64,000 nucleotides of DNA from Streptomyces sp. T12 (GCF_028736035.1 NZ_CP117866.1:10457001-10521000); one strand, 5' to 3'; shown: positions 46,884 through 56,712, counted from the first letter of the stretch. The notes: a model not told the origin generated them from the letters alone. Translations and numbers: made by a program.

Positions 46884-49800
46884 TCACGGCTGAGCCGCCA
46901 GTCCGGTCTGGAGCAGTCCGACACCGCGCCGGGTGACGAACTGCGCACGGCCCGGGGGCAGGGTGCGCGGCTTGGCCTCGCCGATGAACTTGCCCTCTTC
47001 CTTGGGGTAGGAGAGGAGCAGTGCCGGGCTGCCCAGTTCCCACATCCGGCGCAGCAGCGGGTCCATCATGGCGCGCATCGCTCCGGAGGTGCTGCGCGCG
47101 ACCACGATGTGCAGCCCGATGTTGGCCGCCTGGGCCAGCAGCGGCACCATGGGCGTCATCGGGTTGTCCATGGCGCTGCCGGTGGCGAACAGGTCGTAGT
47201 CGTCGATGAGCATGAACAGGCGTGGTCCCGTCCACCAGTCGCGCTGCGGCAGCCGCTCGGGGGCGATGTCGGGGCCGGGTACCCGGCCGCTCACCGACAC
47301 CGCGGCGCTGGCCGCCAGTTCCGCCAGTGCCTCGGTGCCCACGGCGTAGCCGACGCGGTACTCCTCCGGGACGTCCCGAAGGAGCTGCCGGCTGGGGTCG
47401 GCCAGCAGGATGCGCGCCTCGTCGGGGGTGTAGCGGGCGGTGATCGCCCTGGCGACCAGGCGCAGCGCGTTGGTCTTCCCGGTGGCGTCGTCGCCGAAGG
47501 TCATCAGGTGCGGCACCTTCGCGAAGTCGTGCCAGACAGGCTGCAGGCGCTTCTCGTCCCAGCCCAGGCAGGCCCGCATGTCGCCGTCCGGCGGCGGCAG
47601 CTGGTCCACCGGCAGGTTGCTGGGCAGCAGCCGTACGCCGGGTGCCGACCGGCCGGGCCAGAACGTCTCGATCTCCGCGGCCGCGGCCTTGGTCGCGCTG
47701 GTCAGGTCCTCGATGTCCGACGAGCCGTCGAGCCGGGGCAGTGCCGACAGGAAGTGGTGGCTCGAACTGGTGAGACCGCGCCCCGGGCGCGAGGGCACTC
47801 CGGCGGCCTGACGGGTTCCGACTTCCGACTCCATGCTGTCGCCGAGCCGGAGCTCCAGCTTGGTGCCCATCAGGTCACGCTGCTTGGGGCGGATCTCCGA
47901 CCAGCGGACCGCCGAGGCCACCACGTGCACGCCGAAGGAGAGGCCTCGGGAGGCCAGTTCGGCGACGCGGTCCTCCAGTTCCTCGAAGTCCTGCCGGAGG
48001 GTGGCCCACCCGTCCACCACGAAGAAGACGTCGCCGTACGGGTCGTCGATCTGTCCGCTCCTGCGCAGCGCGCGGTAGGCGGCCATCGACTCCAGGCCCA
48101 GGCTCGTGAAGCGCTCCTCGCGCGTTTCCAGTACCTGGGTCATCTCCTCGACGGTGCGCAGCACCCGGTCGCGCTCCAGGCGGGTGGCCACCGAGCCGAC
48201 GTGCGGCAGACCCGCGACGGAGACGATGCCGCCGCCGCCGAAGTCCAGGCAGTAGAACTGGACCTCCTCCGGGGTGTGCGTCAGGGCGAGGGAGAGGATC
48301 AGGCTGCGGAGCAGGGTGGACTTGCCGGTCTGCGGCGCTCCCGCGACGCCGACGTGTCCGTCGGCTCCGGAGAGGTCGGCGACCAGCAGCTCGCGTATCT
48401 GCTCGTAGGGCCGGTCCACCATGCCGAGCGGTACCTTCAGGGCGCCGAGGGCCGGGTAGTCGCTCGCGCTCATCCCGCGCAGCGGGTCGGGCACGATGCC
48501 CGGCAGCAGCTGGTCGAGGCTCGGCGACTCGTCCAGCGGCGGCAGCCACACCTGGCGGGCGGGCGGGCCGGCGTCGCTGAGCCGGTCGATCAGCACGTCG
48601 AGCAGGCTCTCGGAGCTCTCGGACTGCTCCTCGTCGTCCGACGGCTCGTCCGAATCCCGTGAGTCATCAGGGTCGGCGGACGCCAGGTCGGCCGGCAGCG
48701 GCGGCCGCTGCTCCAGGCCGAAGGGGACGATCTCGGCGGCCGGCCCGCTCGGGTCGTCGCCCGTGGCGGCGCGGGTCTGCGGTTCCGGGCAGGGCCCGGA
48801 GACGTAGGCGGCCTTGAAGCGGACGAGGTTGGTGGTGTCGATCTTCAGATAGCCGTGGCCCGGCGCTGAGGGCAGCTCGTAGGCGCCCGTGACGCCGATG
48901 ACGCTGCGCGACTCCATGGAGGAGAAGGTGCGCAGGGCGATCCGGTACGAGAGGTGGCCGGCGACCTTGTGGATGCTGCCTTCGTCGAGTCGCTGCGAGG
49001 CGAGCAGCAGGTGCACGCCGAGGCTTCGCCCGACGCGTCCGATCATCACGAACAGCTCGATGAACTCAGGCTTGCTGGAGAGCAGTTCGGAGAACTCGTC
49101 GACGATGAGGAGCAGCGAGGGCAGCGGGGCCAGCCGGGCGCCGCCCAGCCTGGCCTTCTCGTACTCGAAGAGGGAGGGGTAGCCGGCCTCGCGGAGCAGT
49201 TCCTGACGGCGGATCACCTCTCCCTGGAGCGAGTCGCGCATCCGGTCGACCAGCGGCAGCTCGTCGGCCAGGTTGGTGATCACCGCGGAGGTGTGCGGCA
49301 GCTTCTCCATGTTGAGGAAGGTGGCGCCGCCCTTGAAGTCGACCAGGACCAGGTTGAGGATCTCGGAGGAGTGGGTCGCGCACAGGCCGATGACCAGGGT
49401 GCGCAGGAGTTCGCTCTTGCCGGAGCCGGTGGCACCGATCAGCAGACCGTGCGGCCCCATGCCGCTCTGGGCGGACTCCTTGAAGTCCAGCTCGACGATC
49501 TCGCCGTCCTCGGTCACACCGACGGGCACCCGCAGGCGGGAGTGCTGCGGCGTGCGCGACCGCCACTGGGCGGACACGTCGAACGCTCGCGGATCGCGGA
49601 TGCCGAGCAGGGCGGTCAGGTCGAAGTCGTTCTCGAACGGTTCGTCGACCAGGTCCACGATCCCGCTGGTGCGCATCGGCGCGAGGTACCGGGCCAGGCT
49701 CTCGGCCGCGGTGATGCTCAGCGCGTCGGCCCGCGCCGACGCCGTCGAGTCGCCGGACGGGAAGGTCACCTGTCCCTTCTCGGTGGTCAGACGCAGCACC

Positions 49801-50861
49801 TTCGAGCCGCCGGTCATGGCGCCGGTCAGGTCGAGCAGGACGACATTGCGCAGTCCGGCGCCGAGCAGCCGGGAGCCGGTCGGTATCTGCGTGCCGGCGG
49901 CGACGATCACCACGAACGGCTCGGAGGTGCTGGGCGCCTCCGACTTGTCGTGGTCGGGTCGGTCGCTGACGTCCTGGCCCAGGAGATCCATGAGGGCGTC
50001 GTGGTCGGTGGCGACGAGCCGCAGCGCACCGGCCGCGTCGTGCTCGCGCGGATCGGCGTTGTGCGGCAGCCACTTCACCCAGTCCCAGTCCGCCCGGCCC
50101 CGCTCGTCGGCGAGTACGGCGATGCGCAGCTCGTCCGGCGAGTGGAAGACGGCCAGCTGGCAGAGCATCGACCGGACCAGGGCGTACGCGTAGGTGCCGT
50201 CCCCGGCGAACTCGACGCTGCTGAAGTTGCGCAGCGAGACGGGGACGGCCATGCCCTCGACCGTCTGGTGGGCCTTGATGAACCTGCGCAGCGAGATCGC
50301 CGAGAGGGGTTCGAGGTCCTCGACGGGCTTGGTCTCGGGGGGGATGAAGTGCAGCGCGGCCCGCCGTGAGCCGAGCCCGGCCCGGACCCGGGCGAAGTCG
50401 TCGTGGCTGGCGCGGCGCTCCCACAGCCGGGGGCTCATGGCCAGCGACCACAGGTCCTCGGGCTCGGGATGGTCCCAGGAGACGGCGGCCCGCTGCTCGC
50501 CCGCGGCGTCCCTGGCCTGCTTGCGCAGCTGTGCGAGGTAGCGCAGATAGTCCCGGCGCTCGGCCCGCATCCGGCGCTTGCGTTCCCGGCCCGCCTGCCC
50601 GAGCTGGGTCAGGCTCATCGCGATCATGGAGACGCCCATCATCCCGGACATCATGTACGTGGTGGGCGAGCCGTTGCCCATGGAGAGGCCCACCGCCATC
50701 GCGGCCGAGCCCAGGCCCATGGGGAGGAAGGCCAGCGCCGACCCGAATTCCACGCTCGCCGGCTCACCGAGCACCGGTGGTTCGGCCAGCTCGATCTCGC
50801 CCTCGGGCATCTCGGGAGCGGTAGCGCGCGAGCCGCGCTTCACCGGCACCGTGTTCGTCAT
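46884..50861 (-). CDS. eccC: Type VII secretion ATPase EccC (fused EccCa-EccCb), 1325 aa
   Basis: Two N-terminal membrane helices (FGSALAFLPMGLGSAAMAV and TYMMSGMMGVSMIAM) precede three FtsK/SpoIIIE-type ATPase domains. Walker A motifs are GATGSGKS (K482), GAPQTGKS (K847) and GDDATGKT (K1129). Walker B regions are LLIVDEFSE, VFFVVDGW and LFMLIDDYD, so the first site has the full acidic pair and is probably the main catalytic one. EccC powers substrate translocation and reads the C-terminal signal of WXG100 dimers. The fused form is usual in Streptomyces. The gene starts 46 bases after the LuxR-type regulator, with AAGAAGGA upstream of the ATG. Confidence 0.97.
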   Translation of the reverse strand: MTNTVPVKRGSRATAPEMPEGEIELAEPPVLGEPASVEFGSALAFLPMGLGSAAMAVGLSMGNGSPTTYMMSGMMGVSMIAMSLTQLGQAGRERKRRMRAERRDYLRYLAQLRKQARDAAGEQRAAVSWDHPEPEDLWSLAMSPRLWERRASHDDFARVRAGLGSRRAALHFIPPETKPVEDLEPLSAISLRRFIKAHQTVEGMAVPVSLRNFSSVEFAGDGTYAYALVRSMLCQLAVFHSPDELRIAVLADERGRADWDWVKWLPHNADPREHDAAGALRLVATDHDALMDLLGQDVSDRPDHDKSEAPSTSEPFVVIVAAGTQIPTGSRLLGAGLRNVVLLDLTGAMTGGSKVLRLTTEKGQVTFPSGDSTASARADALSITAAESLARYLAPMRTSGIVDLVDEPFENDFDLTALLGIRDPRAFDVSAQWRSRTPQHSRLRVPVGVTEDGEIVELDFKESAQSGMGPHGLLIGATGSGKSELLRTLVIGLCATHSSEILNLVLVDFKGGATFLNMEKLPHTSAVITNLADELPLVDRMRDSLQGEVIRRQELLREAGYPSLFEYEKARLGGARLAPLPSLLLIVDEFSELLSSKPEFIELFVMIGRVGRSLGVHLLLASQRLDEGSIHKVAGHLSYRIALRTFSSMESRSVIGVTGAYELPSAPGHGYLKIDTTNLVRFKAAYVSGPCPEPQTRAATGDDPSGPAAEIVPFGLEQRPPLPADLASADPDDSRDSDEPSDDEEQSESSESLLDVLIDRLSDAGPPARQVWLPPLDESPSLDQLLPGIVPDPLRGMSASDYPALGALKVPLGMVDRPYEQIRELLVADLSGADGHVGVAGAPQTGKSTLLRSLILSLALTHTPEEVQFYCLDFGGGGIVSVAGLPHVGSVATRLERDRVLRTVEEMTQVLETREERFTSLGLESMAAYRALRRSGQIDDPYGDVFFVVDGWATLRQDFEELEDRVAELASRGLSFGVHVVASAVRWSEIRPKQRDLMGTKLELRLGDSMESEVGTRQAAGVPSRPGRGLTSSSHHFLSALPRLDGSSDIEDLTSATKAAAAEIETFWPGRSAPGVRLLPSNLPVDQLPPPDGDMRACLGWDEKRLQPVWHDFAKVPHLMTFGDDATGKTNALRLVARAITARYTPDEARILLADPSRQLLRDVPEEYRVGYAVGTEALAELAASAAVSVSGRVPGPDIAPERLPQRDWWTGPRLFMLIDDYDLFATGSAMDNPMTPMVPLLAQAANIGLHIVVARSTSGAMRAMMDPLLRRMWELGSPALLLSYPKEEGKFIGEAKPRTLPPGRAQFVTRRGVGLLQTGLAAQP

Positions 50862-50907
50862 CCGCGTCCTTCTTCCATGGACATCGCGTGGAAGCGCTCC
50901 CAGATGG

Positions 50908-51582
50908 TCACAGCGCTCCGCAGCGCATCGCGTAGGCGACCGCGTGCGAGCGGTTGCGCAGGTTCAGCCGGGTCAGCATGCCGCTGACGATGTTCTTGAT
51001 GGTCCGCTCCGAGTAGTTGAGCTGCTGCGCTATCTCCACGGTGTCCAGGCCGTCGGCGAGCAGCCGCAGCACCTCGACCTCCCGCTCCTGCAGACCGCCG
51101 ACGGTCAGGCCGTTGGGCACCAGCACGGTGCGCTGGATCGTGCGGACCTGTTCGAGCAGCCAGCCGACCATCTGCTCGGGGACGAGCGCGCGGTCGCGCC
51201 TGCTGTCCCGGATGGTCTTCACCACACGGTCCCGGTTGGCCTCCTCGCGCGGCAGGAAGGCCACCAGCCCGCTGGTGACCGCGCGCATCAGGTGGTGTTC
51301 GGAGATGGTCTCGGCGACGAGCACGATGCGCATGTCGGGGTTGGTCGACTCGGTGGCGGCGCGTTCCATCCAGCAGACCATGTCCTCGGTGGTCTGGTGG
51401 ACCGTGACCAGCAGGACGTCGGCTTCGCACCTGCGGTCGGGCGGGAGCAGCGTGATCCCCGGGACGGAGCGCAGACAGGCGACGGCACCCTCGCCGCTGA
51501 CCGGGTCACCGGCGTGCACGGCCACGCTGATCACCGCACCCCGTTCGCCGACGACCGGCGCCTCTACCGTGCGGGCGGCCAT
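50908..51582 (-). CDS. LuxR-family response-regulator-like transcription factor, 224 aa
   Basis: The C-terminal helix-turn-helix is clear: LQEREVEVLRLLADGLDTVEIA, then SERTIKNIVSGMLTRL and NRSHAVAYAMR. The N-terminal half has a receiver-like alternation (ISVAVHAGDP, ADVLLVTVH, MRIVLVAE), but the phosphoacceptor context is not typical, so it may be an atypical receiver. It is the first gene of the T7SS cluster, 46 bases before eccC on the same strand, so it probably controls the locus. The start is less certain: a GTG just before ISVAVHAG is an alternative because the ATG at 51582 lacks a clear ribosome site. No kinase gene is adjacent. Confidence 0.88.
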   Translation of the reverse strand: MAARTVEAPVVGERGAVISVAVHAGDPVSGEGAVACLRSVPGITLLPPDRRCEADVLLVTVHQTTEDMVCWMERAATESTNPDMRIVLVAETISEHHLMRAVTSGLVAFLPREEANRDRVVKTIRDSRRDRALVPEQMVGWLLEQVRTIQRTVLVPNGLTVGGLQEREVEVLRLLADGLDTVEIAQQLNYSERTIKNIVSGMLTRLNLRNRSHAVAYAMRCGAL

Positions 51583-52797
51583 ACCGACCAGCCTGCGTCG
51601 ACCGGGTGGCGCGCATCAGCGACGGCGCGCACCGCGAGAGATCGGACACTGGCCATAGACGCTCCAATACTGAGTGGTGCCAATCCCACGCGCTCGCGGG
51701 TCCTTTCCCTTCCAGCGGCCACTTCGGTCACCGGACAAACCCTGTATTGACGTGTACCTCACAAGCTGAATGGGTGTGGCGGGGCCGCGTCGGGTCCCCC
51801 GGTCATGGGAGCGCAATGTACGTGTGTCGGCGCATGCGCAAAAGTTGCTTTACTTCTAAAGCACGGGGATGCGCCGGTCAAGCAAAGATTTAGTAATTCG
51901 GCAGGTCGACAAGGCTGTCTACGCCTCCCGTTGGGCTCAGGGGCGCGTCGTTCCATGGTTTGTGTGGCGGGTGGGGGGGGGTGCGCGTGTGGCGAAGGTA
52001 ATGCGACCGCCGGGTCGCGGAGTTCATCAAATGTTCACCATTCACCCACGCCGCCCCCTCGGGATTGCGGCGAACTATTGAACAGATTTCAATTTCCCGT
52101 CAGCCCTTGACGGAATTCCGCTATGCCACCGTGGACTGCTGTCGATCGCCCTCGCGCTGCTCGAATGGGGTCGATCCGGCTTCGCGTACCGACTGGCCGG
52201 TAATTTGTATTTCCTTGCGCGTGACGCATTTCACGAGCCGCACCGAGCGTGCGGGCGGCCTCGGCGGGTCGGCGGCAGGCACCCACAGGGCGTGCGTGCG
52301 GCACCTGCTCGAGGTCGCATACGCGCAGGTAGTGTGTCCTCTGGGTCATCCCTGTCTCGTGCGCTCGCCTCGGCGTGTTGGCCGGGTGTTCGGTAGGGTG
52401 AACGGCCCTGTTTTCGCGAAGGGTTGGACCCTCTAAGGGGGGAACATCGGTGCTCGCGTGCGACGTTGGAAGTTCCGGTCTTCCTCTGCCGACGGGCGAT
52501 TGACCACTGAGGCGCACATCACACCGCGGCGGCGTCCACATCAACCTTGTCACGCTCTTCCAATTCGCCCTCTGAACGGGAGGCGTGTGCGCGGGCGAAG
52601 GCGGGGGTGGTGCCGGACGGGGAGCGTGTGCTTGCTACCGTGCGGCTCACTTCCCTGGTGACTGACTGGTCCGGCGATAGGCGGGCGGTTCGGTCAGAAC
52701 CCGAATTCTTCGGCCGCGTGTATTAGGCGGCAGTCGGCGTATGTGGCGACGCTGGAGTCGGGCGTCACACTGGAACTGGGCGCCTATGTCTTCAAGC
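51583..52797. other. 1.2-kb gene-free region upstream of the T7SS locus
   Basis: Only short frames of improbable composition occur, and GC is visibly lower than elsewhere, especially around 51840-51930 and 52050-52220. It separates the T7SS regulator from the convergent end of the peptidoglycan-binding gene. It contains a 7-bp hairpin with a CTTC loop (51846-51863) and a small AGGGT/ACCCT inverted repeat near 52420-52432. A minus-strand promoter for the regulator, operators or a small RNA could be here; none is certain. Confidence 0.6.
51846..51863. other. Hairpin with CTTC tetraloop
   Basis: TGCTTTA (51846-51852) and TAAAGCA (51857-51863) form a perfect 7-bp stem around CTTC. It lies in the AT-richer part of the gene-free region. 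It could be an operator or an RNA element; nothing flanking it identifies which. Confidence 0.35.
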
Positions 52798-53512
52798 TCA
52801 CGGCTCCGGGGTCTCGCATTCCAGCGACGCCCGGGTCGCCCTGCCGTAGACGCCCGACCCGTCGCCGAGGACGACACGGGTGAGCTGGTAGGCGCGTACC
52901 GCGCCCTCGACCTCGACCTCGCGGTCGTAGTCGCAGTCGACGGCTCCGCCGTAGAAGCCGATCTGGCGCAGGCGCAGCTGGAGTTCGGTGGCTTCCGGCC
53001 CTTGGTCGCCGAGGCGCAGGACCGGAGGCTGTCTTTTCCCGTCGCTCGGCTCGGGGGCGGCGCTGGTGGTCGGGCCCGCGCCGGATGGGGCCGCCGTCGG
53101 GGTGGCGGAGGCGCCGGTCGGGAGAGCGGAGTTGTCGGGTGGCGTCGTACTCGGCGACGACGTCGGGCTCTTTGACGGCGGTGCGGAGGTGGCCACCCGG
53201 GGCGGATCCACGGACGCGGCGCCGGCCTGGGACGCCCCCTCCGGCACGCGCGCCCGCACGCCCTCCGGCGGGGAACCGTCCCGCGAGGGACTGTCGTAGG
53301 CGAACAGCCCGCCGAGGAAGGCGCCCGTCAGCAGTGCGGCCAGGGTGGCGCCCGCGCCGGTGATCAGAAGAGTGCGGTTCCTCTTCCGGGGTCCTGTCGG
53401 GGCGTCGGCGTCGGCGTCGGTGTCCGTGTCGGGGAGGGGCACCTCGGCGGGCGCCTCCGCCGTGGCGGCCGGGGGGGGTGGGTGTGTCGTCCGCGGTAGG
53501 CATGCCGTCCAT
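52798..53512 (-). pseudogene. Membrane-anchored peptidoglycan-binding protein, frameshifted at a C8 run
   Basis: The C-terminal 75 residues are a peptidoglycan-binding_1-type domain (VLRLGDQGPEATELQLRLRQIG, then GVYGRATRASLE), preceded by a Pro/Thr/Ser linker and one membrane helix (LLITGAGATLAALLTGAFLGG). The natural start is ATG 53512 (MDGMPTADDTPTP) with AGGA ten bases upstream. That frame leaves the rest of the protein at eight consecutive C (plus-strand G, 53471-53478); removing one base joins it to PAATAEAP and the remainder. A sequencing error, a true mutation or slippage would each explain this. Two Cys (DCDYD, LECE) could form a disulfide in the domain. A paralog ends at the right edge of the window. 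Confidence 0.7.
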
Positions 53513-53878
53513 GTCCGCCAAGTCCTTTGGAGGCTGCGGGAAACTTCGGCGCCATCCCGGTCCCGCTCCGCGGAGTCGTCACCCAGCTCCACGAACGGCC
53601 CTGTCCGCACAGGATCGAAGTCCTCCGCGGCCGCCGCCTCCGTGCGCGCGTCGCGACGGGCAAGACCACCGCCCTCGGGCTGGCCACGCCGATGCCGCGT
53701 GAGGGGTTCTCCGGGTGCCGGCCCGCCGCAGCCTGGCCCGCCTGGCGGTGCACAGGAGAGGCGTGTTGTGGGTGTTGCGTGATGAAGTGCGGCAGGGATC
53801 TTCCGCAACGCGTGCGGGCCGTGCACAGTCAAGATCCGCCATGCATCGGCGCATGGCACGTCGCCGGGAGGACAGTCG
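53513..53878. promoter_or_regulatory. Divergent intergenic region
   Basis: 366 bases separate the peptidoglycan-binding gene (minus) from the molybdenum hydroxylase (plus). Open frames here are unlike real proteins. It should hold promoters for both directions. The only clear elements are AGGA for the left gene (53523-53526) and GGGAGGAC for the right gene at about 53863-53870. Confidence 0.5.
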
Positions 53879-56221
53879 ATGGCAGCTCACCACCGTCCCC
53901 AGCGGCCGGAGATCCCATCCGCCACCGCCCCGGACGGCATCGGCCGGCGCAGATTCCTGGGGTACGTGGTCGCCGCCTCGACGCTGACCGTGGCCGCCCC
54001 GCTCGGCGAGGCGGCCCTCGCGCCCACGGAGGCGGCCGCGGCCGTCCCTTCCGTACCGGGCCCGGCCGAGATCTACGACCTCAACGACATGCTCACCCAC
54101 GCCGCGCTCCCCACGGCGAACCTGATCACCATCCGCCTCGACACCGACGGCACGGCCTCCTTCGCCCTGCCACGCGCCGAGGTCGGCCAGGGCATCACCA
54201 CCTCCAGCGCCATGCTCATCGCCGAGGAACTGGACCTGCCCCTGGAGAAGATCCGCGTCACGCTCGCCGACGCACGGCCCGAACTGCTGTTCAACCAGGT
54301 CACCGGCGGCTCCAACACCACCATCTCCACGTTCACCCCGATCCGCGTCGCGGCCGCCGTGGCCCGGGGCCGGCTGCTGAGGGCCGCCGCGCTCGAACTG
54401 GGGGAGGCCCTCGACACCCTGACCGCGAAGGCGGGGGTCATCACCTCGACCGTGACCGGCAAGAGCCTCTCCTACGGCGAACTCGCCGAGAAGGCCGCCT
54501 CGGTGGCCACCGGCCAGGTCTCCGTCACCCTCAAGGAGCCCGCCGACTTCAAGGTCATCGGCACCGCGCGGAGCCGCGTCGACGCGCTGGCGGCGGTCAC
54601 CGGCCGCAAGAAGTTCGCCATGGACGTGCACGTGCCGGACGCGCTGCCGACCATGGTGTGCCGGCCGCCGACGATCAACGGCACCGTCGGCTCGGTGAGC
54701 AACCTGGACGAGGTGCGGGCCATGCCCGGCATCACCGACGCCGTCCGCATCCCCACCGGAGTCGCCGTGCGCGGCCGCACCTTCGGCCAGTGCATCGACG
54801 CGGTACGCGCGCTGGAGGTCACCTGGCAGCCGGGAACGGCGGAGGACGCCTCCGACGACTCCATCCGCTCCGAACTCCGCAAGGCCGAACTCCCCCTCCC
54901 CGCCCTCGACTTGCTGACCAAGTCGGTCGACGCCCGCTTCACCTTCCACTTCGCCAGCAACAGCGCGCTGGAGACCAACTGCGCCATCGCCGACGTACGC
55001 GAGGACTCGGCCGAGATCTGGGCGAGTCTGAAGACCCCGATCGTCGCCCAGGAGGAGATCGCGCTCAAGCTCGGCCTCCCGGTGACGGCGGTCAAGGTCC
55101 ATGTGACGGAGGGCGGCGGCTCGTTCGGCCGCAAGCTCTTCCACGACGCCGCCGCCGAGGCCGCCGAGATCTCGAAGGCGATGGGCAAGCCCGTCAAGCT
55201 GATGTGGCACCGCACCGACGACTTCCGCCAGGGCCGCACCCACCCCATGTCCACCTCCCGGGTGCGCGCCACCTACGCGCTCGGCCAGGTGCTCACCTAC
55301 GACCAGCGCCACACCTCCGTGGCCACCGACTTCGGCCACGGCGTCGGCGAGATCATCACCGCCGAGGCCGCGCGGCTGCCCGTCGGGGACCTCACCTTCT
55401 CCGAGACGATCTTCACGCTCACCCAGCAGACCCCGTACAACTTCGGCGTCGTCACCCAGCTCCTCAGCGAGACCGACAAGCGCTTCCACACCGGCTCCAT
55501 GCGCAACATCTACTCGCCCAACGTGCGGTGCGCACAGGAGCTGGTGGTGGACGAGCTGGCCAAGCGCATGGGCAAGGACCCCTACCGGTTGCGCCGCGCC
55601 TTCCTCAAGGACGAGCGGGCACGGGCCGTCCTCGACAAGGTCGCCGAGGTGGGGGAGTGGGGCCGCGACATGCCGGACGGGACGGCGCAGGGCATCGCGA
55701 TCCACCCCGAGTACCACGCGTACGTCGCCGTCCTCGCGGAGATCGACTGCCGCCCGGAGACCACCGGACGGGAGATCCCCGACGCGTGCACCGGGCCGCG
55801 CGTCACCAAGGTCGTCTGCGCCGTGGACGTGGGGCTGGCCGTCAACCCGCGCGGCCTGCAGGCCCAGATGATGGGCGGCACCATGGACGGCATCGCGATC
55901 ACGCTCAGCTCCGGGCTGCACCTCGCGGGCGGGCACTTCCTGGAAGGCAGTTGGGACAACTACTTCTACACCCGCCAGTGGAACACCCCACCGGAGCTGG
56001 AGATCGTGGTCATGCCGCCGACCACCGAAACGCCCGGCGGCGCGGGCGAGTTGGCCGTCGCGGGCGCGATGGCGGCCGTGGCCTGCGCCTACGGACGCGC
56101 GACGGGCACGATGCCGACGACGTTCCCCCTCAACCACGGCGAACCGCTCGGCTTCGAGCCGCTGCCCACCACCCCGCCGATCCCCGCGTCCCCGACCGAC
56201 GGCCTGAGCCGCGCCTTCTAG
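53879..56221 (+). CDS. Molybdopterin-binding hydroxylase large subunit, Tat-exported (IorB-like), 780 aa
   Basis: The Tat signal RRRFLGYVVAAST near residue 25 is followed by a hydrophobic stretch and an AEAAAAV-type cleavage region, so the enzyme folds in the cytosol and is exported. The body matches the xanthine dehydrogenase/isoquinoline 1-oxidoreductase beta family: LPRAEVGQGITTSSAMLIAEEL, VTGGSNTT, TEGGGSFGRK, and the active-site Glu region PGGAGELAVAGAM near the C-terminus. It hydroxylates an aldehyde or N-heterocycle using Mo-molybdopterin; the substrate is unknown. GGGAGGAC precedes the ATG. The 2Fe-2S subunit follows after 8 bases; no FAD subunit is present, as in IorAB-type enzymes. 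Confidence 0.92.
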   Translation: MAAHHRPQRPEIPSATAPDGIGRRRFLGYVVAASTLTVAAPLGEAALAPTEAAAAVPSVPGPAEIYDLNDMLTHAALPTANLITIRLDTDGTASFALPRAEVGQGITTSSAMLIAEELDLPLEKIRVTLADARPELLFNQVTGGSNTTISTFTPIRVAAAVARGRLLRAAALELGEALDTLTAKAGVITSTVTGKSLSYGELAEKAASVATGQVSVTLKEPADFKVIGTARSRVDALAAVTGRKKFAMDVHVPDALPTMVCRPPTINGTVGSVSNLDEVRAMPGITDAVRIPTGVAVRGRTFGQCIDAVRALEVTWQPGTAEDASDDSIRSELRKAELPLPALDLLTKSVDARFTFHFASNSALETNCAIADVREDSAEIWASLKTPIVAQEEIALKLGLPVTAVKVHVTEGGGSFGRKLFHDAAAEAAEISKAMGKPVKLMWHRTDDFRQGRTHPMSTSRVRATYALGQVLTYDQRHTSVATDFGHGVGEIITAEAARLPVGDLTFSETIFTLTQQTPYNFGVVTQLLSETDKRFHTGSMRNIYSPNVRCAQELVVDELAKRMGKDPYRLRRAFLKDERARAVLDKVAEVGEWGRDMPDGTAQGIAIHPEYHAYVAVLAEIDCRPETTGREIPDACTGPRVTKVVCAVDVGLAVNPRGLQAQMMGGTMDGIAITLSSGLHLAGGHFLEGSWDNYFYTRQWNTPPELEIVVMPPTTETPGGAGELAVAGAMAAVACAYGRATGTMPTTFPLNHGEPLGFEPLPTTPPIPASPTDGLSRAF

Positions 56222-56229
56222 GAGCCACC

Positions 56230-56706
56230 GTGCCCGAACACACCTTCATCCTCAACGGCGAGTCCGTGACCGTGGACATCGAGGACGACGTACGGCTGCT
56301 GTGGGTGCTGCGGGACGTCCTGGGCGTCACCGGACCGAAGTACGGCTGCGGCCTCGGCGTCTGCCAGGCCTGCACGAGCCACATCAACGGCAAGGCCTTC
56401 AACCCCTGCTCGGTCCCCGTGCAGGACCTGCGCCCCACCGACGAGGTCACCACCATCGAGGGCCTGCCCGCCACGGTCGGCAAGGAGCTCCACCCCATGC
56501 AGGAGGCCTGGCTGGAGTACGACGTGGCCCAGTGCGGCTACTGCCAGCCCGGCCAGATCATGACCGCCGTCGCCAAGGTCCGCCAGGCCCGCGAGGAGGG
56601 CCGTGAGATCACCGAGGCCGACCTCGACGAGATCCGCAACGTCTGCCGCTGCGGGACCTACCACCGCATCCGCGAGGCGATCGTCGCGGGCGCGAAGAAG
56701 TACTGA
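56230..56706 (+). CDS. 2Fe-2S subunit of the molybdenum hydroxylase (IorA-like), 158 aa
   Basis: A plant-type 2Fe-2S domain with CGLGVCQAC and a following C in NPCSVP occupies the first half. The second half carries the family's second cluster motif, CGYCQPG and CRCGTY. Length and motifs match the small subunit of xanthine dehydrogenase-family enzymes, which passes electrons from the Mo centre. The GTG start at 56230 lies 8 bases after the large-subunit stop with GGAG before it. It has no signal peptide, so it is probably co-exported with its Tat-targeted partner. Confidence 0.94.
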   Translation: MPEHTFILNGESVTVDIEDDVRLLWVLRDVLGVTGPKYGCGLGVCQACTSHINGKAFNPCSVPVQDLRPTDEVTTIEGLPATVGKELHPMQEAWLEYDVAQCGYCQPGQIMTAVAKVRQAREEGREITEADLDEIRNVCRCGTYHRIREAIVAGAKKY

Positions 56707-56712
56707 ACGCTC

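Noticed and set aside
51606..52661. Short frames of 60-155 codons in the gene-free region
   Set aside because: Composition is random (many Cys, Trp and His), there are no ribosome sites, and overlapping frames on both strands are equally open.
52798..53859. 353-residue version of the peptidoglycan-binding protein starting at 53859
   Set aside because: The first 120 residues have no protein-like composition and extend across the divergent promoter region. A start at 53512 with a frameshift at the C8 run explains the sequence better.
53579..56137. 852-codon minus-strand frame opposite the molybdenum hydroxylase
   Set aside because: It is antisense to a gene with a Tat signal and all family motifs, and the translation has no family features.
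53527..56706. 1059-codon plus frame that ends as the 2Fe-2S protein
   Set aside because: Only its last 158 codons are real. The upstream part is an out-of-frame reading of the hydroxylase large subunit, and the GTG at 56230 has its own ribosome site.
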